From Cruorifilaria tuberocauda (lineage: Eukaryota; Nematoda; Chromadorea; Rhabditida; Onchocercidae), in the NCBI GenBank assembly GCA_013365365.1, contig JABVXU010000028.1, positions 248,001-312,000 of the forward strand: DNA of 64,000 nucleotides. Reading direction: 5' to 3'. The position numbers and the translations under genes are program-made. Below, one piece after another: positions 13,855 through 28,100 of the stretch. Position 1 is the stretch's first letter, and each line of letters starts with the position of its first letter. The notes beneath the pieces were generated by a model. That model worked only from the letters and a program-made list of their open reading frames with translations. It made no database searches and was not told the origin of the DNA.

Positions 13855-13975
13855 TTGAGAGAGAGGGAGAGAGAGAGAAAGGGTGAGGGGAGGGAGAAGA
13901 AAGAGAAAAGGAAAGGTAAAAAGGAGTACAAGAAGAGAGAGATGAAAGATATGAGTAAACGAGGAGAGAGAAATC
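13855..13975 (+). repeat. Polypurine (GA-rich) tract
   Basis: The plus strand is almost pure A/G for about 120 bases: repeated GAGAGAGA, then GGGTGAGGGGAGGGAG and AAGGAAAGG runs. This is far above the local G content and forms one half of an asymmetric purine/pyrimidine block. Open frames here are Arg/Glu/Lys simple sequence, not genes. Confidence 0.8.
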
Positions 13976-14246
13976 GTGTATGGGAACAGAGGAAGGACGC
14001 TCCCCCGCTCTCCCAAGCTCCCATCCCGATGGAATGTTTCTTATCAAATCGGTTACCCAGACTCTCATCTCACATTATTGGATGAGAAAACCCCCCGCTT
14101 CCGCTCTTCGTCGAATCTCCCGACACGTTATTATTTCCAGTCAATATTTCCTCCTTCCCCGCTACTCCCGTCACTTTTTTCCCCCGCCCCCGACCCCTCT
14201 CATCTCTCTATTGTTTATCATTCTCTCTTCCATTCTCGATGAAAGA

Positions 14247-14264
14247 GGGAGGGAGGGGGAAGGG
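14247..14264 (+). other. G-quadruplex motif
   Basis: The plus strand reads GGGAGGGAGGGGGAAGGG: four runs of three or more G separated by one or two bases, a textbook quadruplex pattern. About 80 bases earlier the minus strand carries a second G-rich cluster (complement of CCCCCGCCCCCGACCCC, near 14182-14199). Formation in the cell is not shown. Confidence 0.7.
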
Positions 14265-14344
14265 CCGGTCAGGTGTAGAGATAGAAGCAATGATAATGAA
14301 TCGATCATTATGAAGGGGAGAAGAAAAAAAGAAATGGGAGGAGT

Positions 14345-14573
14345 AAAGATCCTTCTCCCAATCCCTCCATACTCCCTCTCCTCCTTTCTCCCATACCCCT
14401 TCCCCCTCCTCTCTCTTCTATACCCCTTCCCCTTTTCCTCCTCCATCTCTTATACTCCTTTCTTCCCCTCTTCTCTTCTATTCCTCCTCCTTTTTCCCTC
14501 TCTCTTCTGTATCCTTTTTCCTCTTTCCTTTCCTTCCTTCCCCATCCCGCTCCTTCTTCTCATCCTCCCTTCA
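14345..14573 (+). repeat. Polypyrimidine (CT-rich) tract
   Basis: About 230 bases of nearly uninterrupted C/T on the plus strand (CTCCCTCTCCTCC-like runs). With the purine tract at 13855-13975 this is a local strand switch and could form hairpin or triplex structures. Translated frames are Pro/Leu/Ser/Phe simple sequence and are not considered genes. Confidence 0.8.
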
Positions 14574-15341
14574 TGAAATAATGATCCTTTTGCAAAATGT
14601 ATCTATATCACAAATAACAAAAGCTTTCTGAGATTCCTCTCTCAAACATACAGGGAAACCCGGAAGCGAGAAATGGCGGGGGAGAAAAGAAGCGAAAGAG
14701 CCGCACTTCAATCTGTCAATAAAGAAATAAAATGAAATTAATGATGCTAATGCCACCTTATGGTTTTTTCTTTCGTTGTTTTAGCAGCGACTGGATGATG
14801 GGATGCTTACTAGATTTATGAATATCATTCCAGAATGACCAGTTCCGAAATATGCTATCCGTAGAAGGGAAAAATACATCTTTATTGGAACTGATAAATA
14901 TTAACAATAGCGTTCTATCATACTGTTCTATCGTATAATTATTCAAATGCCAGTTATTTATATAAGAGGTTTGATAGTATCGTTTTAACAAGCGATACTT
15001 TGTTCGTTCATTGTTTCAAGCAGTTAGATTTCTGAAAATGAAAAGAAATAGCATTATTGGAAGGATGACAAATGAGATATTATCTGATGGATTTATCGTG
15101 GGAAATTTTTCAACTTCGAAATAGATATAGAAAAAAGAAAAAGGAAAGCTGGTAATGAAATCGATTTCTTATAACGAAAAAATATATATATATAGTTATT
15201 CTCATTGATATTATTATTTTTTGTTTATTGCTTTATAAATTGCATGAATTTTTTCCTTGGAATAAGCTTAATGGTTAACATTTGTTGTTATATATATTTG
15301 ATCAATATTTCAGTAATTTTTAATTTTATTTTAGATAATTG
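14574..15341. other. Intergenic region downstream of PSTK
   Basis: No gene is supported. The only functional site I can point to is the AATAAA on the minus strand at 15224-15229. Minus-strand open frames at 14571-14756 and 14758-14991 have no recognisable domain and no splice support. Confidence 0.5.
15224..15229 (-). terminator. Poly(A) signal AATAAA of PSTK
   Basis: A canonical AATAAA on the minus strand, about 115 bases after the PSTK stop codon, is a suitable 3'-end signal for that message. Confidence 0.55.
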
Positions 15342-16193
15342 TCAAACCTGAAATTCTCTCCACAGAATATTTTTTAATTCTTGCATATGCCAGTTAATTG
15401 CTCCCTTTGTTCGTATTTGCCAATAAAGATTTTTCTTTATTTTTGCTAATAGATTACCATTTTTGCCGATATTTTTTTCTCGAATTAATTCACTAACACA
15501 TCTTCTAAGGTCAATCTCTAATTTCATCCATTTCTCATCATTTGATGATCTTTTCTCGTCTTTTTCAGATATTATCAATCCAACATTATTCGAAGTATAC
15601 CATTGATTTCTTTTCCATCTGATACGATCAATATATTCAGTCAACGATTTAAAATCATCCGTTGAGTGATAGATAATTAAGCTACCGTCATCTTTTGTTG
15701 GTAATTCCATTTGTTGATGGATTTTGCGAATGGTAGATTCCGGAATACGACATTTTGTAGGACGTTGCATATTTCGTGTTAGAGCTGTAGCAAGTGGTAC
15801 ATCTACGAATACGACAACATACGGAAGATGATACATCGTTGACATTCTGCGGAAAGGCCTTCGCATACTTTTCAAGTAAAATATATCATCCACCACAATT
15901 ACCGGCGGTACGGTGTACTCAACTGATAGCTGAGCTTTCAAGAACTCTCGTATTCGATTTTCACATCTTTTCCGTTCACTACGAGCATTCGTATTCTCAA
16001 CCAAACCGTACAATTGTATTATACTTTCATTGGCATATTCTTTACCCCAAACGTATTCCATGAAACCATCATCGTTGAAAATATCATCGTATGAGAAAGT
16101 AGCACAAATTTCATCGCCCAGTTCCGCTTTCAACTTCTTGCACAAGTATGTCTTACCAGAACCAGGTATACCCATTAGTAATACTAAAGCCAT
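15342..16193 (-). CDS. PSTK: L-seryl-tRNA(Sec) kinase (PSTK), single exon
   Basis: This 283-residue kinase would phosphorylate Ser-tRNA(Sec), the step before SepSecS makes selenocysteinyl-tRNA. A Walker A P-loop, GIPGSGKT, lies at residues 8-15 straight after a hydrophobic strand (MALVLLM). SYDDIF follows at about residues 34-39. VIVVDDIFYLKSMRRPFRRM and FVDVPLATALTRNMQRP resemble the family's DDxFYxxSMR region and the lid carrying a conserved RN..R. The length is below the vertebrate enzyme and near archaeal ones. The frame is open further upstream to 16328, but the Met at 16193 sits 4 bases after TTTCAG (16198-16203), an ideal trans-splice site, so it is chosen. The end FQV-TGA could instead be a donor (CAG|GTTTGA), but no further exon is needed. 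The gene lies just downstream of hel-1 and is probably co-transcribed. KTI12-type P-loop proteins are the main alternative. Confidence 0.75.
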   Translation of the reverse strand: MALVLLMGIPGSGKTYLCKKLKAELGDEICATFSYDDIFNDDGFMEYVWGKEYANESIIQLYGLVENTNARSERKRCENRIREFLKAQLSVEYTVPPVIVVDDIFYLKSMRRPFRRMSTMYHLPYVVVFVDVPLATALTRNMQRPTKCRIPESTIRKIHQQMELPTKDDGSLIIYHSTDDFKSLTEYIDRIRWKRNQWYTSNNVGLIISEKDEKRSSNDEKWMKLEIDLRRCVSELIREKNIGKNGNLLAKIKKNLYWQIRTKGAINWHMQELKNILWREFQV

Positions 16194-16197
16194 TTCA

Positions 16198-16203
16198 CTG
16201 AAA
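16198..16203 (-). promoter_or_regulatory. Trans-splice acceptor TTTCAG before PSTK
   Basis: The minus strand reads TTTCAG immediately before TGAAATGG, the PSTK start context. It lies about 140 bases after a hel-1-side AATAAA, the arrangement seen in nematode operons, where downstream genes receive a spliced leader. No spliced-leader RNA gene is visible in this window. Confidence 0.55.
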
Positions 16204-16343
16204 TGTTGAATAAAGAGTGTCATAGTTATGCTGTTTAAATTTTGAAAAAAAAGCTTAAACAAGCATCTATGTGAAAGTAATCTGAAAACTCCCAGGTAAA
16301 TATTTCCACCGCATTCCAGTTTACTCAATCTGGTATATCAAAA

Positions 16344-16349
16344 TTTATT
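16344..16349 (-). terminator. Poly(A) signal AATAAA, probable hel-1 3' end
   Basis: AATAAA on the minus strand, about 360 bases after the hel-1 stop and about 150 bases before the PSTK start. If it is used, the two genes would be separated by only about 120-130 bases. Confidence 0.45.
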
Positions 16350-16708
16350 TATAACCCCTCTTGAACTTTCTTTACTGGCACATCCAGCATATAGCCCATA
16401 ATAATGATTTATGAATGGAAAACACTCTATATTCCCCTGAATTAACATACACAGCTGCGTAGAGTTCTTAAATTGAAATTTTTAAATAGTACAAATTTAT
16501 GATATCAAAAAATGAAACAATACACGCAATAAAAAAAAAAATCATTTTTTGGAAACAATTATGATGCTGTTATAAGAAAACAATTTTTCACAAGCATGTT
16601 CCGCTACTATATTTTAGGAGATATCTTTTAAACAGCAATAACAACAACTTTGCAATGTTCTTTCATGATGCTTTACCAAGTGCCTCAAATAATTCAAATC
16701 GCTTTTTT

Positions 16709-20320
<3,612 letters not shown>

Positions 20321-21463
20321 TATTGTCTCCCTGATATTATTTCAAACCAACCAGATAACTCGGTCGATATAAGCAGACTTGTTGTCTATAAACTACTTGA
20401 TACAAAAAATTGGAAGTCTGACGCAGCAACGATACATAGGTACAACTTGACATGAGTAAAACAGACAATGGCTAATCAACAACCCACACTCAAAGCAATC
20501 AAACAACCAACAACCAACCGACCGACCGAGTCACAACCTAAATAAAGCACCATATGGAAAACTCCAATTATCGATTTTGTGTGCAACTCTGACACAACTT
20601 ACTAAACATCGCAATGCAACACTTACATCCCAGCAAATAAACCTTCAAAGCACTGATCCACAGGTGACTCCTAAATCGCTTGCTGGTTCGCACTCATATT
20701 CTTATTTCACAAAAAGTTAGATTTATGATAGCATAATCACAGCGATAAGCAATTATCATAAACAGTGTATAGATAACTTCTTTTCGAGGCTATCTACGTA
20801 TATGCAATTTAAATGCGCAAATTTTATCCTAATACACATCACTAACAAGCGTATTTGAAACTTTCAAAATCCAGATAGTATTAGACTTAATCTTTGGCAA
20901 CTACAGCAGAAAACTGTGCTGCAAAAATTGGATGATCTATAAAACTGTTAGTATGTCTAAATGTTCAAAAATTTTACCTGAATAGTCAATAAATGGAATA
21001 AGCGTTCCTGATTATGTTACATCCGATAATATCATTTAAAACAATAAAATCTAATTTGCTATGACGGGAGATAGCTACTTCTCTTGTAGTCGAACAATTA
21101 TTATAGTACCAGAGTAGAAATGAATTGTATTTAAAACCTAAATGATGAAAGAGATAGCAACTAGGTGATGTCATCTCTCTTGTTGTTACTAACAAAAATC
21201 AATATTTCTTGTACTTCACCGTTATGAATCAAAACATTATATATATATATATATAAGCAATATATAAAATAGCGTTTTACGGAACAACTGTATTCCGTAT
21301 AACCAATATTCTTTCATTAAACGACATTACAAACCAAAAATGGAAAATGAAAGAAGAGATACGAAACATGTCTTTTTTCACTAGAAACAAACATTTTGCA
21401 AAATACAAATTAAAATGAAACTCAACATTCATTTTGCCTACAAGCTGCACTCTGAATCAGAAA
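20321..21463. other. Intergenic gdh-1 to hel-1
   Basis: About 1.1 kb between two minus-strand genes, presumably holding the hel-1 promoter and the gdh-1 3' UTR. A short CCAA/CCGA-rich repeat occurs at about 20500-20530, and a (TA)n run of about 20 bases at 21236-21255. No gene is supported. Confidence 0.5.
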
Positions 21464-24400
21464 TCACGTAAATGTAAATCCTAAAGTTCTATATGTTCGG
21501 TAAATTTTCTCGATCGAATTTGCGTATGCTGCTGTACGGATATCCAGACCTAAGTCGTATTTGTGCGCTGTAGCTATCACAGCTTTCGCTGAAAAAAAAT
21601 TTTTGTGGAAAAAAATTTTTTTTATTAGGTAAAATCGACATTCTTGCCTCCTGAGGAGGAGGTTTTAATACGGTTTCAAATTCAAAGTGTGCAATAAATA
21701 ATTTACCTGAGCGCTGCATCGAATATTCTAAGCCAGAATTTACAATATCTTTTTCTGATGCACCCGCGATACGATTTTTGAATTCAACCGTTGGCTCAAT
21801 TTTTACATCCATGTTGAGCGATCGTTTCAACGATTCTTGTACACTATCTTAAAAACGGAAGAAATTATAGAATTTTGTTAATTCTAAAAAATCATTATTT
21901 TCTACTGAAAAAATAATAAAATAACCATATTTGCGATTTAACACATTATCAACGAGATGACGATCAAATTTCAAAAGAAAGTCCTCATACTTATTTTTTT
22001 GTCAAATCGAGAGAGGTAGTTAAGGAAAATCTCAGATATTTTGCCATATCCCGTCGCCCATCGTGTTATTTCAACTACTATAGTTGAAAATCTTTTTTAG
22101 CTACAGCGATTAAAATAACAAGACAATGTTTTAGTTATAGAAAGAAAAACTCACCAAGCAGATGATAATTGGAATCTTTTTCATGTTTGAATGTCAGGCG
22201 TCCAAAACTAACGTGATTCAAATTCTTCAACCATTCAAAATAAGAGACTGTAACACCACCCGCGTTCACAAATAAATCTGGTACAATTAGACAGTCACCA
22301 CGGGCCAACAGTATTTTGTCACCAGCTGGTGTTGTTGGTCCATTAGCTGCTTCTGCTATTATCTGGAAGAATTTAAAAATTTTTAAAGTTCTTCCAAGGC
22401 GGAAAATTGCGAAAAATCAAAATAATGTTACTTTAGCCTGAATTTTTCCAGCGTTCTCCTTGTGAATAACTTTTTCGCACGCTGCCGGTACGAATATATC
22501 GCATTTTTCATACATTAGATCTGCGAATGGCTCATACGCTTTCGCCTTTGGAAAACCCTAGAAAGAAGACTCTGAATCAAATAGAATAAATATTTTCTTC
22601 ATGGTGTATCATTTTGTAATCAGATAATCACCAGCAAAGTTTACACAAAGATGGAAAAAGAATCACGCATCTGTAAGCTGCTGGAAGATTCCTGATGTTA
22701 AATGATTTAATCAGAAAGAAGAAGGAATGTTTCCCACTAACCCAACTATAGCCATAAATTTACCTTTCTTATTTAAATATTTTGAAAACAGTGTATGCAT
22801 TCCATACTTTGATATTAAGATTTTCCAAATGGAATACGAACAGTATTATCAGTGTGACTCTTACTTTTTACAACTTTCCTATCAGGATCGATTCATCCCA
22901 TACACTTTCCTCACCCATATAATAATTCAAAAATGATTTTTCAATCGTATTAAATATGTGAAGCTAGGATACTTTGATAGTGCGATGTTCGATAAGATAG
23001 TCTTCCAATTCTCGTGGGTGAATCCCGTCCGGATTATAAATGGAGCAATTAAACTCCTGTACACCAATACATTTTGCTCCAGATCGATGGAAGTAGCGAG
23101 TAGTATGCAAACCGACATTTCCAAATCCCTGGAACAAAAAGGCATTACTAGCGATGAGTTCATTTGTTAAGAATTGCTCTAAGTAATGATCCCACAGCTT
23201 CTTTATTTCAACTGTAATTTGAAAATCATAGTTTCAGTAATTAAAAAAGACTGAAAGAGAGATAAAAGTTGCCTGTATAATAAATGTTTTCCCCTCGTAT
23301 CCAGGTGTCAATCCTATTCGTGACATATATTCCTCATCATTCAAGAATACTTCCAGACCTTTCCATACTCCTCGTCCGGTAGCTGATGTACGCCCGTGGA
23401 TTCCTGAATCACAGAACATAAACTTAGTAACTTTTTCAAATTCAATATAATTTTGATGAAAAGGATAAAACGAAAAAAAAAATGAGAAGTTCTGCTTGAT
23501 GTAAAACTATTGAAAAGATTTATACCACCAGCCACGATAGGTTTTCCAGTCACACAAGCCGATGCATCATTTTCCAAATGTCCTACAGTTTGGGCATATG
23601 TATCTGCAATCCATCCCATCTCTCGTTCACCGGTTCCCATGTCCGGAGCCGGGACATCAACACCTGGTCCCAAAAATCCCTTCTTGGCAAATTCGACTGC
23701 AACGCGACGAGTAATTTTCTCGATTTCGTATTCCGTATATTTTTTCGGGTCAATCTTTACACCACCTGAGAAATTTTTTTGACTTATCCAACATTTCAAA
23801 ATTCAAACTTTAGAATTTCAGTTTCAATTGAAAAACATTAGTGATATTATTACCTTTCAAACCATCCAATTTTTATTCATATGCTAAACTTTCCCACTTG
23901 ATTTCTAAGTAATAGGAGCAAAATACTTCAAATTTGAATTCCAACCTTTTGCTCCACCAAACGGCACATCAGAAACAGAACACTTGTAAGTCATTAGCGC
24001 AGATAAAGCTCGTACTTCATCCTCACAAACATCTGGTGCGTATCGGATACCCCCTTTGGTGGGAGTACGATGCTCGCTATGTTGCGCCCTCCAAGCTTCT
24101 ATCATTTCGTATTGGCCATTATCAAGTCGAATTGGAAATGTTATGTACAAAACCTGAAATCTTTTATTAATCAGCATTAACCTGATATTACTCCAAGATT
24201 AAATATTAAAAACAAGAGAAAAGTATGATGAAGTTATTTCACTGATCCATTAGATAATGTATCAAGCCACTTCAAAACTTTCAGATTTGTACTCAAAGGA
24301 CGAAGAAAAAAGCATCATTATAGTAATACTTGGCTGAGATTAGTACATAGAATTAATTTTTCTCCTGTTGAAAATGCATAAAATATTTTTTGTGCTTTTA

Positions 24401-25174
24401 ATAATTTCCTTTCCTGGCTTAGTATGTAAAAAATGCGGAATCGATAGGTGCCACAAACATCAATCGAAAATAAAAAGCAAGAGATATATATCACTCTTCA
24501 TAGAGAAAAATCCTTTATCACCTTAAAAAAATTTTTTCCAATCCAGTATCAAACTACCGACTGTAAAAATGATATGTTTATATCAGACCTGTTATTTAAT
24601 ATTAGAATAACTTGAATACGGTTAGAAGCAAAAAGACCCTTATTACTAATCGCCCTCAAGAATAAAGTAGAAATAAAATAAAATGAGTCATACAGACTGA
24701 GTATTTTGTCTGTTATATGTAATTAACTGCTACAATAAACGACTCACATATTCTTGCAGTCAGCCATTAGCTATCTTACATTACCTTATTCGCGGGTTTG
24801 ATAGAATGTAAAATTCCTTCTACTAAATTCCTCCTTTCTGCTGCCGCCATCTGCGGCGACTTTATCTCATCGACAAGTTTCGGCAAAATAATCTGTGAGC
24901 CTTTATCAAAGTAGAAATCCACCATCTATAAAATATGATAACAAGAATGTATATATCAATATAATTCCACTATTTCCACTACTGTTTTATCGAATGTGTT
25001 ATGCATACAAAACGATATGCATGATACCTTGAAGAAGGAGGGATTTATCTGCTCGTCCATTGGAAGTCTCGAATCATTCAATTGAGCGTGACCACCCATT
25101 TTAGGTGGTGTAGCCATACATCGTACGCCAATGATGACAGGTCGCGTTATATTACGAATATGTAAAGATAGCAT
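21464..25174 (-). CDS. gdh-1: Mitochondrial glutamate dehydrogenase
   Basis: It catalyses reversible oxidative deamination of glutamate to 2-oxoglutarate and ammonia with NAD(P). Ten exons in transcript order: 25174-25028, 24925-24785, 24153-23946, 23765-23526, 23403-23273, 23128-22973, 22557-22432, 22362-22155, 21847-21707, 21588-21464; 540 residues, with all phases agreeing. Residues 1 to about 30 ([19 protein letters not shown]) are basic and lack acidic residues, like a mitochondrial presequence. Substrate and catalytic region: [30 protein letters not shown] (Lys 153), [19 protein letters not shown]. Nucleotide-binding fold: [17 protein letters not shown]. The C-terminal stretch [18 protein letters not shown], then a helix, corresponds to the animal-type antenna. 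The start Met at 25174 lies 21 bases after a TTGCAG acceptor. Intron 5 begins with GC rather than GT. Chance open frames on the plus strand mirror several exons. Confidence 0.97.
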
Positions 25175-28100
25175 TTTTTTAAGACCAGTTCTTTCCTGCA
25201 ATAAATAATATATCATTTATCTTGAAATTCAGAAATTCATTTCATTAAATCCCGTGGAAAAAAAAGAGAAAGAAGAAAATAAGGCCAGAAAATTTGGCCA
25301 ATTCAATCTAAATTTTGTTTCTTCTTTCCTTAACTTTTTTGCTTTTCACTTTTCTTCAGTTTCTGTTCTTCGCTTCATTTTTCACTTATTGCATATAATT
25401 TGAACAATTTCTTCCCCTGGCAGCAATCAAGGAAGAACAAATATTTTTGATTTTCCCTTACCAGCTACTTTTTAGGATCAACTTAGTTTTCTTTATTTGA
25501 ATTAGAAAAAAATATGTTTCTAAAATCCTGAAATCTACGAACATTGTAAAACAATCTTCAAAAATTTTCCAGATTCCATTCCACTACAACGATAATTAAA
25601 AGATAAAAGACAACAATTAAAGAAGTTGTTTTTCTACATGACTTTTAAATCAACGTTTTTCTCTTTCTCTCCATTACAATGAATTATAGATTATGGTCTC
25701 TCTTTGTATATCGATTAAAAAAAAAACTAAAACTGTCCATAGTTTAAATTAAAACGAAAGGCAAAACAAACATCCATAACATGAGCAGTGCCAGCAACCC
25801 ATTCTGACGCCATTTATTTATGATAAGTTGAGCAGACCAAACACGCTTATCAATGATGTGCAAAAAAATTCAATCAAAATATCAAAAAAAAAAAAATATT
25901 GTATTGCTGTGGAAGATTATTTTTAGTGAGAAACAGTTTCAATTGTAAAAGAAAATCCCAAATGCTAGAAAAGTTAGATTTATATAAACGATATGAGTGC
26001 AATAACAGCTGTTAATTGTTTTAAAAAAGGAAATTCTATGATTTTGATGTTAATTAAAGAAGAGCCAATAAATTGAAATTCTTTTTCAAATATTAACAGT
26101 TAACAGCTGTTGTTCAATCGTGGAGACGGTACCATAAATATTCATTAGTTTTTCCCAATCTTTTCAATTTTTTAACAAATTTATTTTTTATCACTAAACT
26201 GATTTTTACGACTAAAGTTGAAAAACACCGAAGATTTTCTGCTTGCGAAATAAGAAAATTTGAAAGATTCTGCATGTTAATTGAGTGATCAACGACAAAT
26301 ATTTAGCATCAAAAAATTTAAATTCAGTAATTTGATCATTGAAATGTGATGACTTTTGCTTAAAAGATCCACCTATTTCACAGTCATTTACTCATTTTAT
26401 ATATTGATGGAGTAAAAAACTGATTTGTTCAGAAAATTCATTCCGTGCAAGATTAAGAACAATCGAGAAATTACGTGAGGAAGAACAGAAAGAGTAAATT
26501 ACCACAATAACCGCAAAAATACATGCTGCCGATTTAAGAATTTTATTTACCAAATAAACAGATCACCTCATTAATAAAACACGGAGAAATGTTGCTAAAC
26601 AGGAACGAAAGTTTTAAGATTTCCACACAAAGCCTTGCATTTAGCTTCTAAAAATATTTTCCATAAGTTTCATTGTGAGTGAAATAAGTGAAACAAAGAA
26701 AAAAATTCGAGAGATAAATGAATAGCAAAGCACTGGATTAAAAGTGATTTTAATCATCCAAGAAAATTATGTCAAAATATTTAAAATACATTTCAGTGTA
26801 AAAATAAATGAATGCAGTTCTGAAAGCTGTCATGCTAATCAAACTTGTTACAAACAGATTTTTTTCCAGCTTTCTTTTCGGTTAAAAATAGACAACAAAA
26901 CAATGAAGATAAACCAGTTTAGAGGTCAAATATTGCCTTTTTCATTAAATCTATTTTGCACTATCATAGAATGCTTACAAAGTATCATGTTAATTCTTCC
27001 ATCAATACTGCGACCACTTGATGACATACTGTTACCAGTGAATCTATTAACGTGAATACACACGTAACTCTTACATCCAGAGAGAAAAAAGTAAATTAAT
27101 CAATTATAAATTTCATTAACTGGAATTACTGAAGAAAAGGCAGCAAATAAGAAAACGCGGTCATTTTAATCCGTGAAATGACGGGAGGATAATAAATTAG
27201 GGGAATTCTTGACTTATAACCCATTACGGGGTTTTATCAGAGGTCATATCTTATCAACTTCTCTTCCACTCCTCTCCTTCTCTCTCTCTTTCTCTTCCTC
27301 TGTCTTCCATCAAATTGAAACAACGACAAGTAACAAAGCAATTTTACCGACAACATTCCCAAAATTCAATCCAGAATGAGACAAATTGATCGCTCAGTAC
27401 ATTTGTGGTAGAAGCGAGACAGAGAAAAAGAGGAACAGAGATGAATGCGAGGGATAATTAGAATTCGATAGAAATGAGGGTGGAAACGATTTAAATGAAT
27501 ACTGTTAGATTAAAGGTAAACAATTTGAAAATGTGTGGCAAAGGAAAACTTTCTGAATCAAAAATGGTAATGAAATGAATAATATGGTGGAGATATATAG
27601 TATATGAGAGAAAATAAGAAAGATGAATGAATATAGATAGTGAAAACGATTGATAAAAAATATAATAAAATTAGAAAATAAATTAATGCGAAATAGAGCG
27701 GGAAGAAAACTTCAAAAGTGTATGAGAAGTTTATCCCATGAAAAGTAATGTTCAGCTTGCTGATAAGCTTTTATCTATTTGTATGGCTTACTGATATGTT
27801 TAATGAATTTCAAATTGTAGAAAAGTTTTTGTTAAATTTGAAAATTACAGTGAAAATTCGTCGCCATTCCTATTTCACGTTATTCTTCATAAAATGTCGA
27901 AGCGATCGATCATTTTCATTCATGATAAGAACATTGAAATCATTCGAAATATCCACACAGCGAGAGTCAGTAGTGATGTTTATCTTATCATTGATAGTAA
28001 TCACTTGCATACATAGAAAGCATGAAGTTCTCTCCTGTGATCTTTCCGGCTAATTTTCCTTGTTATAGATAATAAAGGTATAAAGTAATTCATGAGAAAT

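Noticed and set aside
13765..14576. Overlapping long open frames on both strands
   Set aside because: They arise from purine- and pyrimidine-rich simple sequence; the products are Arg/Glu/Lys or Pro/Leu/Ser/Phe repeats.
23510..24170. Plus-strand open frames across gdh-1 exons
   Set aside because: They are antisense shadows of the GDH exons, which are clearly coding on the minus strand.
26801..26850. EGF-like stretch INECSSESCHANQTC after a TTTCAG (+)
   Set aside because: It resembles the start of a calcium-binding EGF module, but the remaining cysteines are missing and the frame runs into Phe/Ile/Leu-rich sequence. No neighbouring EGF exon was found.
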